From: an uncultured Phascolarctobacterium sp.
GTDB lineage: Bacteria; Bacillota; Negativicutes; Acidaminococcales; Acidaminococcaceae
DNA: 64,000 nucleotides
Direction of reading: 5' to 3'
Assembly (NCBI GenBank): GCA_900757795.1
Contig: CAAEPE010000036.1
Coordinates: 1 to 64,000, forward strand
This document shows positions 7,977-16,785 of this stretch, piece after piece. The first letter of the stretch is position 1; each line of letters starts with the position of its first letter. Both the position numbers and the translations under genes were made by a program. Below the pieces are notes generated by a model. The model was given only the letters and a program-made list of their open reading frames with translations, was not told where the DNA came from and did not search any database.

Positions 7977-10900
7977 ATGCCGAAACTTGCTAATATCAAA
8001 AAGGTTCTCGTTATCGGTTCCGGCCCTATTATTATCGGTCAGGCTGCCGAATTTGACTATGCCGGCACTCAAGCTTGCCGCGCTTTGAAAGAAGAAGGCT
8101 TAGAGGTCGTACTGGTAAACAGTAACCCGGCAACAATTATGACTGACGTTCATATTGCTGACCGTGTGTATGTAGAGCCTATCAGTATCGAATTTTTAGA
8201 GAACATCATTAAACATGAACGTCCAGATTCTCTGCTGGCTACCTTGGGTGGCCAAGTAGGTTTGAATATGGCAATGAAGCTGGAAGAAAAGGGCATTTTG
8301 AGCGAGTATAATGTGCGTTTGTTAGGTACGCAGATTTCAGCTATTAAACGCGGTGAGGATCGCGAAATGTTCAAGGAGACTATGGAGAAAATCCATCAGC
8401 CTATTCCTGAATCTACCATCGTCGAAACCATTATGGCAGCTTGTGCTTTTGGGCGCGAGATTGGTTATCCTTTGATTGTTCGTCCGGCTTATACCTTGGG
8501 CGGTACTGGTGGCGGTATTGCTGAAAATGAAGACGAGTTGGTTGACATTGTTCAAAAAGGATTAGGCTACAGCCCTATCGGTCAATGTTTGATTGAACGT
8601 TCTATTGCAGGCTGGAAAGAAATTGAGTTTGAAGTAATACGCGACGCTGCTGATAACTGCATTACCGTCTGCTCCATGGAAAACTTGGATCCTGTTGGCG
8701 TACATACTGGCGACTCTATTGTTGTTGCTCCGGCGCAAACCTTGAATGATAAAGAAGTACAGATGCTGCGTCAGGCTTCTATCGACATTGTGCGCGAACT
8801 GGGCGTAGTAGGCGGCTGCAATGTACAGCTGGCTTTAGACCCCTATTCCGAAAACTACTATGTAATCGAAGTAAATCCGCGTGTAAGCCGCAGCTCTGCT
8901 TTGGCTTCTAAGGCTACTGGCTATCCTATCGCTAAAGTTACCAGTAAAATTGCCGTAGGCTACAATTTGGACGAAATTGAAAATGCCGTTACCAAGAAAA
9001 CAAAAGCCTGCTTTGAGCCTGCTATCGACTATATCGTTTTGAAATTCCCTCGTTGGCCCTTTGACAAGTTTGTTACCGCCGACCGAACTTTGGGCACGCA
9101 AATGAAAGCTACCGGCGAGGTTATGGCTATTGAGCGTACTATGGAAGCTTCCATGTTAAAAGCTGTGCGCTGCTTAGAAATTGGCCTGACTCATTTGGAA
9201 ATGCCGGAGCTGAAAGCTTTAAGTGACGAAGAAATTCGCGCTCGTATAAAAAATATTGATGACGAACGCTGCTTTGTTATTGCTGAAGCTATGCGCCGTG
9301 GCGTAACTATTGATGAAATCAACAGCATTACTAAAATAGATAAATGGTTCCTTTCTAAGATTGAAAATATCATAAAAATGGAACGTGCTTTGGCAACCCA
9401 CGAACTTACTGCCAATCTGCTGCGTAAAGCTAAAAAAATGGGTTTTGCCGACAAGACCATTGCTGCTATCGTAGGCAAGACCGAATTTGAAATTCGCGAT
9501 TTGCGTAAAGCTAACGGCATTATTCCTACCTATAAAATGGTTGATACATGCGCCGCTGAATTTGAAGCAGCAACTCCCTATTATTATTCCTGCTACGAAA
9601 CTGAGGATGAGGTTAAGGTCAGCGACAAGAAGAAGGTTGTTGTTTTGGGTTCCGGTCCTATCCGTATTGGTCAGGGCGTAGAATTTGACTACTGCTCTGT
9701 ACATTGCGTTTGGGCGTTAAAAGAGCTGGGATACGAAACCATCATCATCAACAACAACCCCGAAACTGTTTCTACTGACTTTGACATTGCAGATAAGCTG
9801 TACTTTGAGCCTTTAACCGTAGAAGACGTTTTGAACATTATTGATAAAGAACAACCGGAAGGTATTATTGTACAATTTGGCGGTCAAACGGCAATCAATT
9901 TGGCCGGACCTTTGTCTAAGGCTGGCGTAAAGGTTTTGGGCAGCAGTGTAGATAGTATTGACCGCGCCGAAGACCGTGAGCGCTTTGAACAGCTTTTGAC
10001 TGACTGCAATATTCCGCGTCCTAAGGGACATACCGTATTTGATACCGAAGGTGCTTTAAATGCAGCACATGATGTAGGTTATCCTACTATGGTTCGCCCT
10101 TCCTATGTGTTGGGTGGGCGTGCTATGGAAATCGTATATAACGATGATGAGCTGCGCAATTATATGACCTATGCCGTAAAGGCTTCTGCCGAGCATCCTG
10201 TTTTGGTTGACCATTACTTACAGGGCACCGAAGTTGAGGTTGACGCTATTTGTGACGGTAAGGAAGTGCTGATTCCCGGTATTATGGAGCACGTTGAACG
10301 TGCAGGCGTACACTCCGGCGACTCTATTGCCGTATACCCGCCGCGTACCTTAAGCGAATCCGTAATTAAGACCATTATCAACTACACCAACAAAATGGCT
10401 TTAGGATTGGAAGTTAAGGGCATGATTAACATTCAGTACATTGTACGCGACGAACATGTATATGTAATTGAAGTTAATCCGCGTTCTTCCAGAACCGTAC
10501 CGTTCTTGAGCAAGGTTACCAGCGTATCCATGGTAGATGTAGCTACTAAATGCGCTATGGGTAAGAGCATCCGCGAGCAGGGACTGCGTCCGGGTCTGCG
10601 TTTGTTCCCCGACTATTACGCAGTTAAAGCACCGGTGTTCTCCTTCAATAAAATGTCTAACGTAGATATTACTTTAGGCCCCGAAATGAAATCTACCGGC
10701 GAGGTTATGGCCTGCGATTACCAGTTCAGCCGTGCCTTGTATAAGGCTTGTCTGGCATCCGGCATTAACGTTCCTCATGAAGGCTCTATTTTAATTACCG
10801 TTGCCGATATGGATAAGCAGGAAGCTGTGGAAATAGCCCGCGGTTTTGAAGATTTAGGTTACATTGTTACTGCTACCGGTGGTACTGCAAAATATTTGCA

Positions 10901-11192
10901 GGAGCAAGGTATTAAAGTAAATGTTGCCACTAAGGTCAGCGAAGGTCATCCGAATATTTTGGATGATATTAAGAGCGGACGTATCAGCATGGTTATCAAT
11001 ACCAGCAACCATGGCCGTGACGCAGAGCGTGACGGATTCAAGATTCGTCGTTCCACCGTTGAACATGCTATTCCCTGCTTAACCTCTATGGATACTGCCC
11101 GCGAGCTGCAGCGTGTTATGAGTGCTATGCGTCGCCGCCGTATCGTTAGTGTAGTAGCTTTGCAGGATCTTAGCCTAAGCTGGGAGGACTAA
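7977..11192 (+). CDS. carB: Carbamoyl-phosphate synthase large subunit
   Basis: Makes carbamoyl phosphate from bicarbonate, ATP and CarA-derived ammonia. The protein shows the internal duplication typical of the family: two homologous ATP-grasp halves (about residues 1-550 and 555-935), each opening with a KKVLVIGSGPI-type dinucleotide-like loop, with GGTGGG and VEVNPR-type ATP-grasp motifs. A C-terminal MGS-like domain (about 940-1071, ATGGTAKYL) is the usual allosteric region for UMP or ornithine. 1071 residues is full length. Only 2 bp separate it from carA. Confidence 0.97.
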   Translation: MPKLANIKKVLVIGSGPIIIGQAAEFDYAGTQACRALKEEGLEVVLVNSNPATIMTDVHIADRVYVEPISIEFLENIIKHERPDSLLATLGGQVGLNMAMKLEEKGILSEYNVRLLGTQISAIKRGEDREMFKETMEKIHQPIPESTIVETIMAACAFGREIGYPLIVRPAYTLGGTGGGIAENEDELVDIVQKGLGYSPIGQCLIERSIAGWKEIEFEVIRDAADNCITVCSMENLDPVGVHTGDSIVVAPAQTLNDKEVQMLRQASIDIVRELGVVGGCNVQLALDPYSENYYVIEVNPRVSRSSALASKATGYPIAKVTSKIAVGYNLDEIENAVTKKTKACFEPAIDYIVLKFPRWPFDKFVTADRTLGTQMKATGEVMAIERTMEASMLKAVRCLEIGLTHLEMPELKALSDEEIRARIKNIDDERCFVIAEAMRRGVTIDEINSITKIDKWFLSKIENIIKMERALATHELTANLLRKAKKMGFADKTIAAIVGKTEFEIRDLRKANGIIPTYKMVDTCAAEFEAATPYYYSCYETEDEVKVSDKKKVVVLGSGPIRIGQGVEFDYCSVHCVWALKELGYETIIINNNPETVSTDFDIADKLYFEPLTVEDVLNIIDKEQPEGIIVQFGGQTAINLAGPLSKAGVKVLGSSVDSIDRAEDRERFEQLLTDCNIPRPKGHTVFDTEGALNAAHDVGYPTMVRPSYVLGGRAMEIVYNDDELRNYMTYAVKASAEHPVLVDHYLQGTEVEVDAICDGKEVLIPGIMEHVERAGVHSGDSIAVYPPRTLSESVIKTIINYTNKMALGLEVKGMINIQYIVRDEHVYVIEVNPRSSRTVPFLSKVTSVSMVDVATKCAMGKSIREQGLRPGLRLFPDYYAVKAPVFSFNKMSNVDITLGPEMKSTGEVMACDYQFSRALYKACLASGINVPHEGSILITVADMDKQEAVEIARGFEDLGYIVTATGGTAKYLQEQGIKVNVATKVSEGHPNILDDIKSGRISMVINTSNHGRDAERDGFKIRRSTVEHAIPCLTSMDTARELQRVMSAMRRRRIVSVVALQDLSLSWED

Positions 11193-11245
11193 AAAGTTTT
11201 AGCCAAAAGCTGAACGCAAAGTGATTTTTGCCGGGAGGATTGATT

Positions 11246-12013
11246 ATGGCAAAGACTATTGCTGCCGCCAAGGTAATTGGGCAGCACATTCTTAACAAAA
11301 CTACAAAATTGATAGATGTTTATGCACCTGAAATCGCTGAGCAAGCTGTCCCCGGGCAGTTTGTCAACGTACAGGTATGCAAGAATACTGCTCCATTGCT
11401 GCGCCGTCCTTTCGGCGTAGCTGGAGTTCATAAAGAACAAGGCACTTTTACTATGATTTATCGTATCATTGGTGAAGGTACGCATATTTTGGCAGATGTC
11501 TGCGCAGGCGATGTGTTAAGTATCGTAGGACCTTTAGGCCGCGGCTTTGATATGAGCTATAAGAAACCGCTGTTAGTTGGCGGCGGCTTGGGACTGGCTC
11601 CGCTGCTGTTTTTGGCCGAAGGCTTTGGCGTTGGCAATACGGATATTCTCATGGGCGGACGTAATGCTGAAGAACTGTTTTGGAAACAGCTTTACGGAGA
11701 TTTATGCGCTCATATGTTTTTAACTACGGATGACGGCAGCGAAGGAACAAAAGGCACCGTTATGGCATTGTTGCCTCAGCTTTTGACAGAGGGCGGTTAT
11801 GACTGCGTTTATGTCTGCGGTCCCGTGCCTATGATGCGCGCCGTAGCCGGAGCTTGCTTAGAGGCAGGAATAAAATGCCAGGTTTCTTTGGAAAAATATA
11901 TGGCCTGCGGTTTAGGCGCATGCTTGTCCTGTGCTTGCGAGGGTATTGGCAAGCGCATCAAAGTGTGTAAAGACGGTCCGGTATTTTGGGCTGAGGAGGT
12001 GGGCGAATGGTAA
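11246..12013 (+). CDS. pyrK: Dihydroorotate dehydrogenase B, electron-transfer subunit
   Basis: The FAD/[2Fe-2S] partner of PyrD 1B that passes electrons from dihydroorotate to NAD+. The ferredoxin-reductase fold is shown by RRPFG (FAD site, about residue 53), the GGGLGLAPL nucleotide loop, and C-terminal cluster ligands C221, C226, C229 and C241. ATG 11246 is preferred (GGGAGG 8-9 nt upstream) over the in-frame codon at 11228. It overlaps pyrD by 7 bp. Presence of PyrK shows that this operon uses the NAD-dependent type 1B system. Confidence 0.95.
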   Translation: MAKTIAAAKVIGQHILNKTTKLIDVYAPEIAEQAVPGQFVNVQVCKNTAPLLRRPFGVAGVHKEQGTFTMIYRIIGEGTHILADVCAGDVLSIVGPLGRGFDMSYKKPLLVGGGLGLAPLLFLAEGFGVGNTDILMGGRNAEELFWKQLYGDLCAHMFLTTDDGSEGTKGTVMALLPQLLTEGGYDCVYVCGPVPMMRAVAGACLEAGIKCQVSLEKYMACGLGACLSCACEGIGKRIKVCKDGPVFWAEEVGEW

Positions 12014-12963
12014 AATCATTATATGATGGCCGTTTAGCAGTTAATATTGCCGGCCTAAAAATGGCTACGCCTGTGACCACCGGCAGCGGTACCTTTGGCT
12101 TTGGCTTGGAGTTTACCGATTTTCTTGATTTGGAAAAGGTAGGTGCTATAACCGTAAAGGGCACCTCACTTTTACCTGCGGCTGGCAATAAAGGTCAGCG
12201 TGCAGTGGAAACTCCATCCGGCATGCTCAACTGTATCGGCTTGGAAAATCCCGGCAGTGATTATTTTTTGGAGCATACCTTGCCGGAACTAAGGCAGTAT
12301 GATGTGCCTGTAATCGTCAATATTTATGGTCATTCTCCCGAAGAATATGGCGCAGTAGCGAAAAAGCTGGATGTGGACGGCGTAGATGCAGTAGAAATCA
12401 ACATTTCTTGTCCTAATGTCAAAGAAGGCGGTATTGTTTTTGGCACCTGCCCCGAGGCGGCAGCCGAGGTTGTGGAGCAGGTTAAGAAAAATACCTCTAA
12501 AATGGTGATTACTAAGCTGTCTCCCAATGTTACAGATATAGTTTCTATGGCTAAGGCTGTGGAGGCTGCTGGTACTGACGCTATTTCTATGATTAATACG
12601 CTTTTGGGTACGAAAATAGATATTGAACGCCAACGTCCTGTTTTAGGTAATATTACCGGTGGCTTGTCCGGCCCTGCAGTGCGTCCTGTGGCTGTGCGCT
12701 TAGTTTATCAGGTAGCACAGGCAGTAAGTGTTCCGATTATTGGCATGGGCGGCATTATGTGTGCAGAGGATGCTATTGAGTTTATGTTGGCAGGCGCCAG
12801 CGCCGTAGCTGTTGGTACGGCAAACTTTGTTCATCCCGATATTGCGGAAAATATTGCGCATGGTATGCTTGCATATTTAGATAGGCATAAGGTGCAGAAT
12901 ATTACAGAAATCGTAGGCTTGGCCTTGCCTGAGGGCAAAGCTTCCATGCCTTTGTTTAAATAG
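12007..12963 (+). CDS. pyrD: Dihydroorotate dehydrogenase type 1B, catalytic subunit
   Basis: An FMN enzyme that oxidises dihydroorotate to orotate. The catalytic base is C135 in NISCPNVKEGG; a Cys here is the hallmark of class 1 enzymes. GMGGIMCAEDAIEF and AGASAVAVGTANF are the FMN-phosphate region. It is soluble, with no membrane N-terminus. It overlaps pyrK, supporting the PyrK2-PyrD2 complex. GAGGTGG precedes the ATG. Confidence 0.96.
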   Translation: MVKSLYDGRLAVNIAGLKMATPVTTGSGTFGFGLEFTDFLDLEKVGAITVKGTSLLPAAGNKGQRAVETPSGMLNCIGLENPGSDYFLEHTLPELRQYDVPVIVNIYGHSPEEYGAVAKKLDVDGVDAVEINISCPNVKEGGIVFGTCPEAAAEVVEQVKKNTSKMVITKLSPNVTDIVSMAKAVEAAGTDAISMINTLLGTKIDIERQRPVLGNITGGLSGPAVRPVAVRLVYQVAQAVSVPIIGMGGIMCAEDAIEFMLAGASAVAVGTANFVHPDIAENIAHGMLAYLDRHKVQNITEIVGLALPEGKASMPLFK

Positions 12964-12972
12964 GAGAAGAAT

Positions 12973-13686
12973 ATGAAATCTGATGACAGACTGATTGTTG
13001 CTCTTGATTTTCCCACCCTGGAGCAAGCTAAAGCCTGCGTTTTGGAACTAGGCGATGCTGTAAGCTATTATAAAGTGGGCATGGAGCTGTATTATGCAGT
13101 TGGCAGCGAAATTATTCGCTTTTTGAAAGCGCAGGGCAAGCATGTATTTTTAGACCTCAAGCTGCAGGATATTCCTAATACTGTGGCACATGCGCTGACA
13201 GTCTTGAGCGATTTGGGCGCCGATATGATGAACGTACATGCTGTTGGCGGTAAAAAGATGATGGCGGAAGCTGTCAAAGCTGTGCATGAAGCTGCTGCGA
13301 AAGCAGGCCGTCCTGCGCCGAAGCTGATAGCGGTAACTATTTTGACCAGTATGGACGATGAGCAATTTGCTGATTTAAACTATAAAAATACCATTGCCGA
13401 GCAGGTAATTACTTTGGCAAAGCTGGCTAAAGCGGCAGGCATGGACGGCGTGGTTGCTTCTCCGCGCGAGGCAGCAGGCATTCGCGAAGCTTGCGGCCCT
13501 GAATTTTTGATTGTAACTCCCGGCGTGCGTCCGGCAGGTGCGTCTCTTGATGACCAAAGCCGCGTAGCTACGCCGGCAGGTGCTTTCAAAAATGGTTCCA
13601 GCCATATTGTTGTTGGCAGACCTATTACTAAAGCAGAAGATCGTCAAAAAGCCGCTTGGGCTATTGTGTACGAAATTAAACAGTAA
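12973..13686 (+). CDS. pyrF: Orotidine 5'-phosphate decarboxylase
   Basis: Decarboxylates OMP to UMP, the last step of the pathway. The catalytic DxKxxD tetrad core is at D61-K63-D66 (LDLKLQDIPNT). The phosphate-binding loop and GRPIT near the C-terminus are present, with VTPGVRP upstream. 237 residues is typical of the short bacterial form. AGGAG precedes the ATG, and the gap from pyrD is 9 bp. Confidence 0.96.
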   Translation: MKSDDRLIVALDFPTLEQAKACVLELGDAVSYYKVGMELYYAVGSEIIRFLKAQGKHVFLDLKLQDIPNTVAHALTVLSDLGADMMNVHAVGGKKMMAEAVKAVHEAAAKAGRPAPKLIAVTILTSMDDEQFADLNYKNTIAEQVITLAKLAKAAGMDGVVASPREAAGIREACGPEFLIVTPGVRPAGASLDDQSRVATPAGAFKNGSSHIVVGRPITKAEDRQKAAWAIVYEIKQ

Positions 13687-13768
13687 GCTCATAGAAAATA
13701 AACATGCTTTACTAGGTAAGTAGTAAATTAAACTGTTGCTAGAGTTAGAGCAGAAGGGAGTATTTATA

Positions 13769-14350
13769 ATGTCCGTATTAGAAGAAAAAGATGTTCTTAA
13801 AATGTTAGAGGAAACCCAAGCAGTGCTTCACGGTCATTTTTTGTTGACTAGCGGCCTGCACAGTCCTATGTATGTAGAAAAATTTAATGTGCTTCAGCAC
13901 CCTAAATATACCGAGCGTTTGTGCCAGGAAATTGCTCGCCGTTATGCAAATGATAACGTAGAGCTGGTTGTTGGCCCTGTAACCGGTGGTATTCTTTTGT
14001 CCCATGAGGTAGGTAAGGCATTGGGCACCCGCGCTATTTTTACCGAGCGTGAAAACGGCAAAATGACTCTGCGCCGCGGTTTCCAAATTCCTGCAGGCAC
14101 TCGCGTATTGGTAGTAGAGGATATTGTTACGACCGGCGGCAGCGTTAAAGAGGTTATGGAAGTTGTTAAAGAGCATGGCGGCGAATTGGTAGGCGTTGGC
14201 CTATTGGTTGACCGCAGCGGTGGTAAAGTAGATTTTGGTGTTCGCACTGAAGCTTTGCTGCATTTGAATGTAGAAACTTTTGAGCCTGATACCTGCCCCT
14301 TGTGCGCTAAAGGTATTCCTTTTACCAAACGCGGCAGAACCGGTAAATAA
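13769..14350 (+). CDS. pyrE: Orotate phosphoribosyltransferase
   Basis: Couples orotate and PRPP to give OMP. The PRPP-binding motif VVEDIVTTGGS is at about residues 116-126, with VVGPVTGGILLSHEVG (about 67-82) upstream. ATG 13769 has GAAGGGAG at a good distance; the longer frame starting at 13736 has no support. It is the last gene of the operon, after an 80-bp gap without an evident promoter. The C-terminal CPLC pair is seen in some Firmicute PyrE proteins. Confidence 0.95.
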   Translation: MSVLEEKDVLKMLEETQAVLHGHFLLTSGLHSPMYVEKFNVLQHPKYTERLCQEIARRYANDNVELVVGPVTGGILLSHEVGKALGTRAIFTERENGKMTLRRGFQIPAGTRVLVVEDIVTTGGSVKEVMEVVKEHGGELVGVGLLVDRSGGKVDFGVRTEALLHLNVETFEPDTCPLCAKGIPFTKRGRTGK

Positions 14351-14384
14351 TTAGCTCTAACCTAAAATTTTTCTTTGCGTAAAA

Positions 14385-14465
14385 TAACCCCTGAATAGTA
14401 ACATGTTTCTTATTTACATAAAGCGTAACTAAGAGATATATTACTGTTCAGGGGTTAGCTGTTTT
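14385..14465. terminator. Long-stem bidirectional terminator after pyrE
   Basis: TAACCCCTGAATAGTAA (14385-14401) pairs with TTACTGTTCAGGGGTTA (14441-14457) with one G-U wobble. The ~39-nt loop is unusually large. GTTTTT follows on the + strand, and TTATTTT would follow on the - strand, so it can serve both pyrE and the converging acetyltransferase gene. Confidence 0.75.
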
Positions 14466-14473
14466 TAATGATG

Positions 14474-14983
14474 TTAAATACCAAACTCTTTCGCATATTT
14501 AACAATTCCGGCTATTTTTGGTGCATCGTCACGCAGCTTAAGCGCCATAAAATTTTCTTGAGGAACTTCAAAAGGCGGCAGAATATTAAAATTTTCTGCC
14601 GGCAGATAGCCGAATTTAGGATAATATTTTTCACTTCCCAAAACAACAGAATAATTATAACCTAAGCTTTTGGCCCTTTTGTGGGCCTCTGCTATAAGCG
14701 CAGAACCAACTCCTTGATATTGCTTTTCTGGTAAAACATATAGAGGAGCTAATGCCAAAATAATATGGTTTTCAATAAGCAGCTTGGTCAACATAATATG
14801 ACCGATAATTTTATTGTTTTCTTCTGCAATAAGCGAAAGCTCAGGAATAAAAGCAGTGCTTTTTCGCAAAGCATTGACTAAATCCTGCTCGTTGCCGTCA
14901 CTATGTTCGGCAGTGGCGAAGGCCTTTTTCACTACATAATATACGCTGTCATAATCTGTGGGCAGTTCGGGTCTAATAATCAT
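14474..14983 (-). CDS. GNAT family N-acetyltransferase (YhbS-like)
   Basis: A small acetyl-CoA-dependent N-acyltransferase. The GNAT core is clear: an N-terminal RPELPTDYDSVYYVV, then EENNKIIGHIML (strand pair), LAPLYVLPEKQYQGVGSALI (acetyl-CoA loop Q-x-x-G-x-G/S), and LGSEKYYPKFGY near the C-terminus. The GSEKYYPKFGY ending is typical of the YhbS subgroup, whose substrates are mostly unknown. The gene stands alone, convergent with the pyr operon. Its upstream region holds a 17-bp palindrome lying between the predicted promoter boxes. Confidence 0.9.
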   Translation of the reverse strand: MIIRPELPTDYDSVYYVVKKAFATAEHSDGNEQDLVNALRKSTAFIPELSLIAEENNKIIGHIMLTKLLIENHIILALAPLYVLPEKQYQGVGSALIAEAHKRAKSLGYNYSVVLGSEKYYPKFGYLPAENFNILPPFEVPQENFMALKLRDDAPKIAGIVKYAKEFGI

Positions 14984-15028
14984 AAAAGTCTCTTTATAAT
15001 TGTACTGATTTTTGCATATAACACTTTA

Positions 15029-15051
15029 AGTATATCACAAATTATTTGTGA
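15029..15051 (-). promoter_or_regulatory. Putative promoter -10 with a palindromic operator
   Basis: Reading the reverse strand, TATACT (15034-15029) is a good -10 for the GNAT gene. The 17 bp where the promoter spacer should be are a perfect palindrome, TCACAAAT-T-ATTTGTGA (15035-15051). The corresponding -35 (15057-15052, TAGGCT) is weak. A repressor site is inferred. Confidence 0.5.
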
Positions 15052-15135
15052 AGCCTAGCAGCAGCTATTTAGAAAAAATTGGTTTGATTAAAATTAGTTA
15101 TAAACCGGGAAAGTATTTCGTTATAGCACCTTTTC

Positions 15136-15164
15136 TTTACACATGGATGATAGGATGTTATACT
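15136..15164 (+). promoter_or_regulatory. Promoter of the alpha/beta hydrolase gene
   Basis: TTTACA and TATACT are spaced by 17 bp and end 34 bp before the hydrolase ATG, close to its AAGGAGG ribosome-binding site. Confidence 0.75.
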
Positions 15165-15198
15165 TAATTCAAGTGAATGTTATAAGGAGGTCTGCATT

Positions 15199-16125
15199 AT
15201 GTCTATTCGTGAGATTTCTTTTCCCTCTGCCAATGGTCGAGACACTATCAAGGCTTGGTCTTACAGTCCTTTGGGCGAACCGAAAGGCGTTATTCAGCTG
15301 ATTCACGGCTATGGCGAACATTCCCGCCGCTATCTGCACATGATCAGCAAATTTAATCAAGCCGGTTATGTTGTTTTTGCGGACGACCATTTAGGCCACG
15401 GCAAAACAGGCGTTGACGGCGGCACCTTGGGCGATCCTCATTCCGGTGGTTATATGACCTATTTAAAAGATGAAAAATCCTTGCACGATATTGCTGTGAA
15501 AGCTTATCCCGAACTGCCGTATTTTGTTTTTGGCCACAGCTGGGGTTCCATGCTGGCGCGCGCTTATGCAGCTTTTTATGGCGAAGATATTAAAGGCTTG
15601 ATGCTGTGTGGCTTGTGCTCTCAATGGAAGGGCTGCGAGGTTGAATATAATGACCCTGCGTTTAAGGCCGCTTATGAAGAAAATCCTTATCAGCCTGCTG
15701 GCGCTTGGTTTGATAAGGTTTTCAGTGGCATGACTGACCGCGTAGAAAATCCCAATGGTCCGGCGGATTGGATTGCCAACGACCCGCGCATTGTGGCAGA
15801 CCACGCCGGTGATATGTTTAACACCTTCGATACGACTTTGGAACTGGCTTACGATTTTGTACAGCTGTATCATTTTATTGAAAGCGACGAATGGGCTCCT
15901 ATGGTGCCGAAAAATATTCCGTGCTATTTAATCAGCGGCGACCAAGATCCCTGCGGCAATTATGGCGAAGGCTTGTACCATGTGGCTAATCTTTTGGCTA
16001 ACAGCGGTCACAAAATTTCCGTTAAGGCTTACAGCGGTTATCGTCACGAAATTCACAACGAGCTGGATTTGCGCGACGAAGTGGAAGCCGGTTTGATAAA
16101 ATTTATGGATGATATTTTAGCATAA
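15199..16125 (+). CDS. Alpha/beta hydrolase, lysophospholipase/monoacylglycerol lipase type
   Basis: A cytoplasmic serine hydrolase of the S33/Hydrolase_4 group, probably acting on a lysophospholipid or short acylglycerol. The oxyanion-side HGYGEHS motif (about residue 35), the nucleophile elbow GHSWGS (GxSxG, about residue 115), a downstream SGDQDPCG acid region, and YSGYRHEIHNE with the catalytic His near the C-terminus are all visible. No signal peptide or transmembrane segment is seen. AAGGAGG precedes the ATG and a terminator follows, so it is monocistronic. Substrate is not deducible from the sequence. Confidence 0.88.
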   Translation: MSIREISFPSANGRDTIKAWSYSPLGEPKGVIQLIHGYGEHSRRYLHMISKFNQAGYVVFADDHLGHGKTGVDGGTLGDPHSGGYMTYLKDEKSLHDIAVKAYPELPYFVFGHSWGSMLARAYAAFYGEDIKGLMLCGLCSQWKGCEVEYNDPAFKAAYEENPYQPAGAWFDKVFSGMTDRVENPNGPADWIANDPRIVADHAGDMFNTFDTTLELAYDFVQLYHFIESDEWAPMVPKNIPCYLISGDQDPCGNYGEGLYHVANLLANSGHKISVKAYSGYRHEIHNELDLRDEVEAGLIKFMDDILA

Positions 16126-16137
16126 ATTTATGCAGTA

Positions 16138-16167
16138 AGCCTGCTGCTTGGTTGCGGCAGGCTTTTT
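16138..16167 (+). terminator. Terminator after the hydrolase gene
   Basis: The stem AGCCTGC / GCAGGCT is extended inward by a further near-match and followed by TTTTT. Confidence 0.85.
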
Positions 16168-16246
16168 GCTTGGTTAAGCTGATAATAATCGCTTGTTTAC
16201 TCAATAAAAGCAGTTTATAAAAAAATATTTTTAGGAGGCTTACTAC

Positions 16247-16738
16247 GTGTTTATTAGAAAGGCGACGATGGCAGATTTAGCACAGGTGACAGCGGTGGAA
16301 ACGGCATGCTTTTTACCGGCGGAGGCTGCGACGGAGGCAGAATTTAAAGAGCGACTGCATTTTTATAGAGACCATTTTTGGCTGCTGTTTGCTGATACTA
16401 CAGAAACAAAGCTAATTGGTTTTGTAGACGGTATGGTAACCGATTTGGCAGATTTGACTGACGAAATGTACGAAAAGGCGTCTATGCATCAAGAAAACGG
16501 TCAGTGGCAGATGATTTTTGGCCTGAATACTTTGCCGGAATATCGCCGGCAGGGTTATGCGGAAATTTTAGTGAAGCAAGTTATTGCTGCGGCTAAAGAG
16601 CAAGGTCGTAAGGGCGTGGTACTGACTTGCAAGGAGCAGCTAGTACATTATTATGCTAAATTTGGCTTTGAGGATGAAGGTGTTTCTGCTTCTACTCACG
16701 GTAATGTAGTGTGGCACCAAATGCGCATAAAATTTTAA
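16247..16738 (+). CDS. GNAT family N-acetyltransferase
   Basis: An acetyl-CoA-dependent acetyltransferase of unknown substrate. The N-terminal MFIRKATMADLAQV start is typical of GNAT proteins. The central LNTLPEYRRQGYAEILVKQV contains the R-R-x-G-x-A acetyl-CoA loop, and the C-terminal YYAKFGFEDEG completes the fold; 163 residues is a single domain. GTG is the start codon, 8 nt after AGGAGG. It resembles the arylalkylamine N-acetyltransferase-like subgroup in its acidic N-terminal half (inference). It is convergent with the TSUP gene across a shared terminator. Confidence 0.88.
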   Translation: MFIRKATMADLAQVTAVETACFLPAEAATEAEFKERLHFYRDHFWLLFADTTETKLIGFVDGMVTDLADLTDEMYEKASMHQENGQWQMIFGLNTLPEYRRQGYAEILVKQVIAAAKEQGRKGVVLTCKEQLVHYYAKFGFEDEGVSASTHGNVVWHQMRIKF

Positions 16739-16748
16739 AACGCAAGAA

Positions 16749-16780
16749 AAAATCCTGCTACGAGATTGTAGCAGGATTTT
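16749..16780. terminator. Bidirectional terminator between convergent genes
   Basis: A 13-bp perfect stem AAAATCCTGCTAC / GTAGCAGGATTTT with a 6-nt loop. T runs exist on both strands, serving the GNAT gene (+) and the TSUP operon (-). Confidence 0.9.
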
Positions 16781-16785
16781 GTGCT

